A stretch of 38,753 nucleotides of DNA from Rhodocollybia butyracea (Eukaryota; Basidiomycota; Agaricomycetes; Agaricales; Omphalotaceae), in contig JADNRY010000558.1 of NCBI GenBank assembly GCA_015501585.1, positions 1 to 38,753 on the forward strand. The letters run 5' to 3'. Shown piece by piece: positions 31,318-38,753 of this stretch. The translations under genes and the position numbers were made by a program. Position 1 is the first letter of the stretch, and the number at the start of each line of letters is the position of its first letter. The notes under the pieces are model-generated. The model worked only from the letters and a program-made list of their open reading frames with translations, ran no database searches and had not been told where the DNA came from.

Positions 31318-32703
31318 TGAGAGGGCGATACTGTGGCTAAGCGGAAAGTGTGAGAAACAGCCAATAAATAGCCAAAACATCAACACAAACCACTAAACTA
31401 CAATAAAGACTTCTAAGTTCAGAGGGGGGATGTGAAATTACAAAGAGTTGAACTTTGAAATGATTAGTGAATGCAGGAACTAAGGTAAAAGGGGGGGAGA
31501 GGCGGAAGGCTATATAATACAAGAAAGCACTGACCAGAGGTTGTCTACCCAGACAGAGCTCTGACTGCAGCCTAACTACAATACTTTACTGGACTGAACT
31601 TGAAACAAAACAAACAAAACTAATAATACAACTGTGTGAAGTGAGGAGGAAATCCTGCCTCTAATGTGAGGGGGGAATCTAAACCTTGGGATCAACTATC
31701 AATCTGGGCTACATTATATAGAGCAGGAGCGCGGCTGTGTAGTGTGCACAGACCACTTAAGGGTGTGTCAAACCGCTCTCTAGCTTCTAACGAGCCGAGT
31801 TTCATGTTTCTATTATATTTCAATTCAAATTTCAAATCAACACTCCGAAATTGGAGATTATCACTCTTCCCTGTACTTGGGAAGGGACAACAAGCTTCTA
31901 TAAATGCTTGTACTCGGTTATAGCGATGCTAGAGGGTCTAGGGACACTGTCCTATCTCGAAAGTACCACAGAGGATGCAGGGGAACGGCGGTTTTAGCTC
32001 ATGTTCGGCTTAAACAAATAGTGACCTAATTTCGGAGTTATAGCAAGATCTCCGTATTTCAACCACTTCCGGACATCGGCATGACTCGGGACTTCGGATT
32101 TGGACTCTCTAGTATATCTATTGAGTTCTCCAAATGCCGCCGCAATCATATTTCGCATGTGTGACACCTTTCTAAAGAGGTTCTCTTCTAATCCCAATAT
32201 TATAAGTAGTAATGGATACAGCCTTCATAACTCGTGAAGTGGTGCTGCACAAATGCTACAAATATTACTGGGAGTGCTTCTAGTGTATTTCTATTGAATA
32301 GACCTCAGGGAACCAAATATACATAACAAACTCCTTTTCTTTCAGAGTTGTCAAGCAGGGGATGAATTAACATATAGTGAGAAGTGCATATATCACAATT
32401 CTGAGCAAATAGAGGTTGGGGGAGCTTGTATTACATTGGATTCAAGCGAAACACATTGATACACAAGGTCCAGACCATAGTCTCTTGCATGCTTTATCAG
32501 ATGGAGCACTGCATACTGATCAATCCTTCTGGATATGTGAATTGTAGAGACAAGACAGATACATATGAGACTACAGGGTTTGAGGGTGGGTTTCAGTAAC
32601 TAGAGATCATGGGTAGCACTCCCAATGACTTCCAGATACTATGTACACTGCAGAAATGCCAAAAAAACAGTATTCTAGGGCCAAAAGGGTTTTGGGCGTA
32701 TCA
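31318..32703 (-). repeat. 5' LTR of the young element
   Basis: 1386 bp, same ends as the left LTR. Visible differences from it: CCTGCC for CCCTGCC near 31652 and one extra A in the A-run near 32664. Confidence 0.93.
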
Positions 32704-32707
32704 GTAG

Positions 32708-33655
32708 TATAACTTATTACAGTATAGCAATCATGGTTCTTTAATAGTTTTTAGCAGTGTCTCTTCTATTATTATTGTTGCCAAGTGGTTTGATACCTTA
32801 CAATTGAGCTCATGTGCTATACAAAGTATTCTAGAAATCTGCCGTTATCACACGGTATCACTAAAACACACAGATGTTAATTGCTGATGACATCAAAACT
32901 GAGTCTCGGCAACAGAACACAGTTGTAATCAATGATAGTACAAGAATACTGAAACCCACCACAAATAAAGACTAATACTCAGACTGTTGAAGCGATCCTA
33001 AGATATCTTATTGCAACTAGAAGACTTACAAATAGATTTATAGAAGAAAGAACAAGTATCAACGTTAAACGGTCCAAGCGGGACTTCCATCAGAAATTGA
33101 TGTGAGGAGATTAATGTATTGCTGACCCCGAGGAGATTGATGTGAGGAGATTGATGTGCCGAGGTTCCGGGATCATGCCGAGATCATGCCGCGGCGTCCC
33201 GCAGATTTAAGACAGCATGTGAAATAAATATTCCATGAGCTATTTATTGAATAACAAGAGCATATGTACTCCTGCACAGCTCATATGGAGTATTTATGCT
33301 GTGATAATTGTACATGATCAGATTTAGAATATAAGGAGTGTCCCTACACAAAATGAAAAAAGCCTTCTTACCCCCCCACTTCTGGCTTTGGCTCACAGTC
33401 TCAGCTAGTAGCCCTCAGGGTGCTTCTAGTGTTTTGTTTTGAAGTCAGATTTAGTAACAGAAAAAGAAAGACAGTATTAGGCAATTAGACTTGTATTAAA
33501 GAAAGAAGTAATATAAGTAAAGCTACAAGGAGTCTTTCAAAGTAAAATTATTAGGTCCAAAGAACAGAACACACCCAAGTTCAATAGAAATTGTGAAAGA
33601 AAATCTATTACAGTTGATTGTACTTTGAATTATATATCTTTTTGTGCACCCCTCC
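32708..33655. other. Unassigned sequence right of the young element
   Basis: No intact gene. A plus-strand stretch near 32979 reads QTVEAILRYLIATRRL, faintly like the conserved LRYLKGT segment near the end of Copia polyproteins. Short direct repeats (GATTGATGTGAGGAGATT words) lie near 33100-33160. Confidence 0.35.
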
Positions 33656-34294
33656 TGTTAAGATCGTGCAAGACCGAAGGGAACCAATCGGTATCCGAAA
33701 GGTATGTATTGACAAAGTAGGTCTCGGACCGATATCAGAGATCAAAGAAGAAGTGGGACATGCCGTATAGCCACTAGCTAGACCCTCGTCACGCCGAATA
33801 GTCCCGAGATGAAGTTCAGGAGACAAAGATAGATTCAGCCGATGTAACGGCCGACGAGTAAGACGAGAGAAGGATAGACTAGGGCAGAACTTAGTCGGAC
33901 AGAAGGTCTGGTTTATCCAAGTTGATATTTAAACTGAGGACTACTGTACAAGGTTGTACTACTTATATACTAAGAGTCCGGGGCTTCCGGATTGGTAGAA
34001 GACAATAGTCGGAAACGTATACGGAAGACCAAAGTAAGTAATACAATCATAAGACAATAATACTCAATAGATCGGAAAGGGAATATAATCGAAAGATAAT
34101 AAGAACCAATTAGAAAGTAATCCGAAAGGTCCGATGGCGGTACGTCATCAGACAAAGATAACAGATAAGATAGGAAGATAACGAAAAGAGATAAGATGAC
34201 GGAAATAGACGGGATGGAATCGGAATGATGCTGGATGATAGTAGAGGTGATCCGGCGATGATCCGAGGGATGCCGATGCGGCATGGTCGTAACA
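33656..34294 (-). repeat. Candidate 3' LTR of the Gypsy element
   Basis: 639 bp with ends TGTTA...TAACA. Immediately right of it (34295-34307) the minus strand reads AAGAGGGGGATAC followed by TGTTACGACC, the usual polypurine-tract/LTR junction form of fungal and plant Gypsy elements. On the minus strand a TATA-like GTATATAAG (33962-33970) lies inside. Orientation agrees with the minus-strand pol at the right edge. The partner LTR would be outside the window, so identity cannot be confirmed here. Confidence 0.6.
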
Positions 34295-34307
34295 GTATCC
34301 CCCTCTT

Positions 34308-36300
34308 AGGCTTGAGCCTTCGAAAGCCTCTAAGTCCAGAGCCGAAGTCGGGCCGAGAGTCAGGGTCACCGTGATGTGAGAAAGTCTAGAAGTCACCGAG
34401 ATCTCCGGTTATTGTTCCTGTGATCCTATAGAGTCTAAGCGCCTGGGTATATAAGGTCGTTATTTGGGTATTTACGTGTAGGTATGCAAAAGGTGCTATA
34501 AAACAACCTAACAAAAACACTACCGCACCTAACCAGACTATCGATATGTAAGGGAGCGAGGCGGGTTGTCAGAGATTCCCCGAGGGAAAGCTTTGTAATA
34601 TCGGATGTACGCGCGCGACTGCTCCAGGTTCAAGACTGTAGCGCTAACGTGGGTAACTAAGCTTAGACAACTCTTAGAACTAAGTCGAGAGAAGCCTAGT
34701 TGGGGTGTACAAGTGTACGAGGGAACCAGATGTGTATGTCCAAATCAATTAACCAAAACCAAAACCAATACAACGAAACTAAGATTCTCCTAGGCAAACT
34801 CTGGCACTAGCTGCTGTGACGCCGTAAAGTCCTCGACCAAACTCTGGGCCAAGCTACAATATTGTGAGTGAACTTAATCACTAGGAACTCGTACCACAAT
34901 CTTAGTGGCTCGTCTAACTTCGTGAAGAAGTCAACTAAGGAACCCTCACTCTGGAGCCGAATAATCCCTTACTAGAAGCCGTCCCCTCTAAGGAAGCAAC
35001 TAGATTTGAGTTGATCTGGAGTTCGAGAGAACTCTACACACTTAAATTCGATCAAGATATAAATGGGCTTTGCGAAGCACGTGAAGTTTATTACTTTCTT
35101 AAGATAACCAAGTCAGGAGGTGTCACGCTACTGATCCCGTGGGGACGTTCTACGGAGCACTGGTCTTAGCAGTCAAGTCGAGGGCAAGAAACTTGTCTTA
35201 TTGAATAAATATATCTGGCTTATATACTGAGTAGAGAGAGTTTAATACAAAAAATAGATGAAACAGATACGGAGAGAGACGGAAAGAGAGTGGAACAGAG
35301 GAATCTGGCTCGGAAAGGAAACTCCAGCCTATATATGGTACACACGATAAAGAAATAGTCCATTCTTGGGTATATATCAGAGGTAAAATATGATTTCGTG
35401 AGGATTAACATAGTTTTTAGAGTGTTTTGATCTGAGCGAGGTTTCTCCGATTACTCCACAATTCTCCGGGGTCAGGAGTACCTTTGCGCTTCATGATCAC
35501 TCGCCGCCCGGTTTCCCTTGGGTGAGTTTCATTCTATTCCTCGGATAGTTCTGTCCATCCTGAGTGTGATTAACATTCTCTCGAGAAGGCCTGTTATCTA
35601 GCTTTCCAACGACACCACTCATGATAATCTTGGGCAACTGCGCTGAGGATGTACAAGTGATTCCTGATAGTTGGCTTTAACGGATAAGACCTTCTGTGTA
35701 TGATTTCTAAGATCAAATGTTTCGATTTGCCAAGGCTAGCCCGGCGTGTAGCTTTCCGTAGGACCGCTAAGTATGTTTCTACCGTCCTCATGGTTACGAC
35801 CGGTGCCGCGAATAGACCTCTACGGTTTCCCTCGGGATTGTTCTGGTCCATTGTTACGGACTGTAAAGTCCACATCTTAACATAGCTCGTTGGGGGTCTT
35901 AGTGCGAGGGATGCCTTCCCTCATAATTCCTTCCCTCAAGTAACGCGTTGGCTTAGTACTTATCCTGCTTCGAGATGTCCTGTAGTTTAGAGAGTATGCA
36001 CTCTTGGGTATAACTAGATTGACGATCTAGCGTTACATCTCCGGGCAGCCCAGGTACCCTCGCTAGCTTGGCTCTAGGCTATGCTTGTGGGCGTACCTTC
36101 ATGGCTCGCTGAGTATTATTGTTAAGTTCTTTGCCTCGGCAACAGCTATCACGCTCGGGCTCCGTATAACTCTCTTATTGCATTGTATAACACGTACAAA
36201 GTGTCAAAATGTACGGTTACACGCCTTAGGCCGATTTAAGGCCTAATATCGTGCCAAAATCCAAAATTTCCCTAAGTACCCCATCAATTTTCTTATTACC
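34308..36300. other. Non-coding 3' region of the Gypsy element
   Basis: No recognisable gene. A plus-strand TATATAAGG (about 34449) is present. A segment 35121-36037 has ends TGTCACGCTA and TAGCGTTACA, LTR-like but without PPT, PBS or target duplication. The 5' flank of the opposite-strand ORF at 36301 lies here. Confidence 0.4.
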
Positions 36301-37337
36301 ATGACTTCTCGCGCCAACTCTCACATATCCGACAACTCCGACGAGGAATTCAGGAAGGCCGAGGAAGCAGCAGCGGAAGCAAAAGCTTTACTCGAGAGGA
36401 AGGCAGCCGAACAGGCGGCGAAAAAGGAGAAGAAGCGACAGGAGGAGGCCGCAGCAGCGGAAGCCAAGCGGCTCCGTTTATTTGTCGAAGAGCAGCAGAG
36501 GGAGGCGGAAAGGGCAGCGGCCGAGCTGGCAGCAAGGGAAGCCAGCGAAAAGGCTGAGCGAGAGAGGAAAGCCAAGGAGAAGCGGGCGGCCAAGACTCTC
36601 CGGGCATACAAAATTGCCAAGTCGAAGGCAGCGTTGGCCGATGAAAAGGCGACCAAGGAGAGAGAGAAAAGGATGGTGGCTGCCTTGCGGCGTCAGCAGG
36701 AAGCGCAGAAGGAGAATGTTGCGGGGCCGAGTACCCCAAGTGGGTTAAAGAGGAAGTAGAGCGGCGCCAAAGTCGGCCGCGAGGGTGAGTCCGTTTGGGA
36801 CTTGAAAGTTTTTTCTTTTCTAACCCATTGTAGGTCCCCGACTCAGGTCCCAAGGATGATCCTCCATCCCCCGACAATGGCGACGACAAAGATGACGACG
36901 GCGACGACAAACCGGAGTGGAAGAAGCCGAAGAAGAGCGGGAAGAAGTGCGTTCAGTGCGAGGCGAAGGAGTTGGGTTGTACTTGGCGAGGCGGGAAGAC
37001 CGAGGCTTGTTCCGAGTGCAACACTTCAAAGGTGAAGTGTTCGCTTGTCGGCCGGGAAAGCCGGAGGAAGGTGGAAGAAGAAAGCGAGGGCTTATCGGCG
37101 GAGGTCGCTTGGCTCTCGCACACGTTGGAGGAGCAGGTCGGAGGCCTGATGGCGGAACTGTCGGCCCTCCGACATTTCTTAGTTGGTATGCGCCGGGGTT
37201 TCCAGGAGGAGGGAAGGCCACTTTGGACTCCGTTGAGGCCAAAACCCAAGTCGAAGGGAAAAGGGAAGGAGAAAGAAAAGGGAGAGAAGGATCCGGAGGA
37301 AGGCGGTGACGAAGATGGAGAGGGAGAGGAAGAGTAG
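36301..37337 (+). pseudogene. Coiled-coil plus Zn2Cys6-like protein, opposite strand to pol
   Basis: Exon 1 (36301-36784) encodes an Ala/Glu/Lys/Arg-rich coiled coil of about 110 residues, then VAGPSTPSGLKRK. A 62-nt intron 36785-36846 (GTGAGT donor, CAG acceptor) keeps frame into exon 2, where an acidic stretch leads to KKCVQC, ELGCTW, EACSEC and KVKC. This has Cys spacing 2-6-9-2-6, fitting a Zn2Cys6 binuclear cluster. A second helical segment (EVAWLSHTLEEQ..) and a Lys/Glu-rich tail follow. A TAG at 36757-36759 interrupts exon 1 before the intron, so as written the product stops after 152 residues. It may be nonsense or the two parts may be separate. Proteins of this layout are common near mushroom retroelements (from memory). 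Role unknown; DNA or nucleic-acid binding is inferred from the cluster and basic coil. Confidence 0.6.
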
Positions 37338-37702
37338 GTAGAGAGCCGTCGGCCAAAGCCTCGGCCTTCGTAATAATTTTTTGGACTTTGTAGTTTTTTG
37401 GATTTTTTTGTTTTATCGTATGGAAAGTTGTCGGCCCGTAAGGGCATAAAAGTAATTGTATATAATATCGAAAGTTTTTTTATTTTATTTTTTTAAAAAA
37501 CTTGAGTGAAATGTAAGGATTAAAGTGAGTTTAAATGCGGCCGAAGCCGGAATCGGAAAAGTCGGAATGACTTTGAAAAGAAAATGATAAGGAAAAGGGT
37601 GATCGCTCAATTTGCTATCACGGCAATCGAACCCCTCCGACGTCCATTGTTGGACGCTTGGAAAAGTGATGTAAAAATCAAAAATATAAGTACGCACAAG
37701 GA
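37338..37702. other. Spacer between convergent ORF and pol
   Basis: A/T homopolymer-rich, with a T-rich tract at 37373-37405 and an A/T stretch at 37477-37500. It lies between the 3' ends of two convergent frames. GGCCGAAGCCGG near 37540 is partly palindromic. No gene. Confidence 0.45.
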
Positions 37703-38753
37703 CTAAGTAGGTCTGGGTTTGCTCGGATACCGAAGATGGAATGCTGGAACTAGTTCATCGGCATGTAGCTCGTTGGCCGCAATCCAAGCGAACTCGTCAT
37801 CGGTTCCTTCGTAACCAGCCCATCGGATGTAGTATCGTAGAGGACAACATTTGTATCTTCGGTCGATCTTCAAGTCGAGGATTTCCGCCACATTGTATTC
37901 TTCTTCACCATCAACTTCAATTGGTGGGGGAGGTGGCTGAATCTGATTTCGAATCGAGTTCGGAATCAAAGGTTCAAGTTGTGATACATGGAACACCGGA
38001 TGGATTCGGCGAAGGTAGTCCGGAAGTTGGAGCTTATAGGAAAGGGAGCCGGAGTGCTCAAGGACCTTGAAAGGACCAAGATACTTTTCGGCAAACTTCT
38101 CGGTCGGCTGAGTAGTTCGGATGTGTTTTGCCAGAACAAAGACCTCGGATCCGATCGGAAATTCAGGATGAGGAATGCGTTTCCGATCGGCTTGTTCCTT
38201 GTAGCGTTTTTGTGCATTAAGTATCTCATCTCGGAGGAAGGAATGAAGCTCATCTAGATTGACCACAAAATCTTGTGCAAGATCGGACCAAATGTCAATC
38301 TCGGGACAAACGGTGATGTTGGGATGATAGCCCTTGTTAGCAAAGAAGGGAGAGATGCCGGTCGAGGCGTTCGGAGTGTTATTGTAAGCGAACTCGGCAA
38401 TAGCCAAGAGTTTAGCCCAATCGTCCTGCTGATAGGAACAGTAGATCCGAATGTATTGCTCCAGAGTCTGATTGACTTGTTCCGTCTGTCCATCGGCCTC
38501 CGGATGATAACCCAAAGTATAGTGGAGTATCATAGAGAGAGCTTCTCGAAGAGCTCGGAAAAATGCAGACACGAATTCGGAACCTTGATCCGATATAATG
38601 TGCGAGGGAACTCTGTGCTTAGAGAAAACATGCAAGACGAACAACTCAGCAAGTTGCTTGGAGGTGATAGTGTCGTAAGTAGGAATAAAAATGGCTTGCT
38701 TCGAAGCGCGATCCACAATAACCAAGATAGCGGTATAGCCATCGCGGAAGTTG
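37703..38753 (-). CDS. Ty3/Gypsy (chromovirus) Pol C-terminus: integrase and chromodomain
   Basis: Partial: the frame is open to the window edge, so protease, RT and RNase H lie beyond 38753. Integrase inserts element DNA into the genome. Catalytic residues are visible: first Asp in VIVDRASK, second in SDQGSEF, Glu in TEQVNQTLEQYIR, with YHPEADGQTEQ around it. Next come YNNTPNASTGISPFF, the basic linker, a GPF/Y-type module (YLGPFKVLEHSGSLSYKL), IHPVFHVSQLEP, a Pro run, then EEEYNVAEILDLKIDRRYK followed by YYIRWAGYEGTDDEFAWIA. The last is a chromodomain, which targets integration to modified histones in chromoviruses. The stop is at 37703-37705. No internal stop in about 350 codons, so the element may be recent. 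It is expected to be the last part of a single polyprotein. Confidence 0.95.
   Translation of the reverse strand, partial: NFRDGYTAILVIVDRASKQAIFIPTYDTITSKQLAELFVLHVFSKHRVPSHIISDQGSEFVSAFFRALREALSMILHYTLGYHPEADGQTEQVNQTLEQYIRIYCSYQQDDWAKLLAIAEFAYNNTPNASTGISPFFANKGYHPNITVCPEIDIWSDLAQDFVVNLDELHSFLRDEILNAQKRYKEQADRKRIPHPEFPIGSEVFVLAKHIRTTQPTEKFAEKYLGPFKVLEHSGSLSYKLQLPDYLRRIHPVFHVSQLEPLIPNSIRNQIQPPPPPIEVDGEEEYNVAEILDLKIDRRYKCCPLRYYIRWAGYEGTDDEFAWIAANELHADELVPAFHLRYPSKPRPT

Larger units (their letters stand above)
25897..32707 (-). mobile_element. Young non-autonomous LTR retroelement (LARD-like), 6.8 kb
   Basis: Element 25901-32703. Two 1386-bp LTRs (25901-27286 and 31318-32703) begin TGAGAGGGCG and end GGGCGTATCA. 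I noticed only two single-base indels between them, which cancel in length. GTAG flanks the element on both sides (25897-25900 and 32704-32707). Orientation is minus: next to the left LTR is the reverse complement of a polypurine tract, and two bases before the right LTR is the reverse complement of a PBS. The 4031-bp interior has no gag, protease, RT, RNase H or integrase; it is largely tandem repeats. It must depend on proteins from another element. Near-identical LTRs imply a very recent insertion. Confidence 0.93.

Noticed and set aside
32979..33030. Copia-like LRYL segment (QTVEAILRYLIATRRL)
   Set aside because: Only one short motif; no RT, RNase H active-site residues or LTRs around it. 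Chance similarity cannot be excluded.
35121..36037. Possible LTR with ends TGTCACGCTA and TAGCGTTACA
   Set aside because: The ends match as a 10-bp inverted repeat with one mismatch, but there is no target duplication (GGAGG versus TCTCC), no PBS and no convincing PPT next to it, and no second copy in the window.
36321..36910. Minus-strand Ser/Pro/Ala-rich frames opposite the coiled-coil ORF
   Set aside because: Antisense shadows of the Glu/Lys/Ala-rich coiled-coil codons; composition is the expected complement.

Overview
The window is eukaryotic and almost certainly from an Agaricomycete (mushroom-forming basidiomycete). Introns are short (43-64 nt), GT-AG, mostly with a CTGAY branch motif. 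Gene families are ones expanded in that class: FunK1-type protein kinases, RING-IBR-RING ubiquitin ligases, NACHT-WD40 NLR-like proteins and a chromodomain Ty3/Gypsy element. No rRNA, tRNA or CRISPR was seen.

Left part (1-15.1 kb), gene-like but decayed. A fragment of an Atm1-type mitochondrial ABC transporter lies at the left edge and a longer dead copy of the same gene at 10.7-11.8 kb. Between them are a membrane-anchored RBR E3 ligase (639-1966, one 53-nt intron) and a tandem duplication of a unit made of a FunK1 kinase (+) converging on a histone H3 3' end (-). The first kinase copy (2603-5126) is dead: two nonsense codons, two frameshifts and a destroyed intron. The second (6055-8594, four exons, 792 aa) is open. 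Further minus-strand relics follow: an unidentified exon and a fungal GH67 alpha-glucuronidase C-terminus. A 1.2-kb element with terminal inverted repeats sits at 13.2-14.4 kb.

Centre (15.1-18.9 kb). A NACHT-WD40 NLR-like gene with nine 43-residue WD40 units that are nearly identical apart from a few positions. It carries three 1-nt frameshifts and two TGA codons, so it reads as a recent pseudogene unless the indels are assembly errors.

Right part (18.9-38.8 kb), AT-richer and almost wholly mobile or repetitive. It contains a hAT-like element with a perfect 8-bp target duplication; a 152-bp tandem array interrupted by a CACTA-like element with a 3-bp duplication; a mariner-like element with a TA duplication and a nested palindrome; a gag-like relic; a very young 6.8-kb non-autonomous LTR element (1386-bp LTRs, PPT, PBS, 4-bp duplication, no pol) whose interior is tandem repeats; and a minus-strand chromoviral Gypsy element (integrase plus chromodomain at the right edge, candidate 3' LTR at 33.7-34.3 kb) with an opposite-strand coiled-coil/Zn2Cys6 reading frame between them.

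The genes do not form a pathway. The picture is a young accessory region where lineage-expanded signalling, ubiquitin and NLR genes duplicate and die among recent transposon insertions. All calls come from reading the sequence and remembered family motifs; no database search was run.
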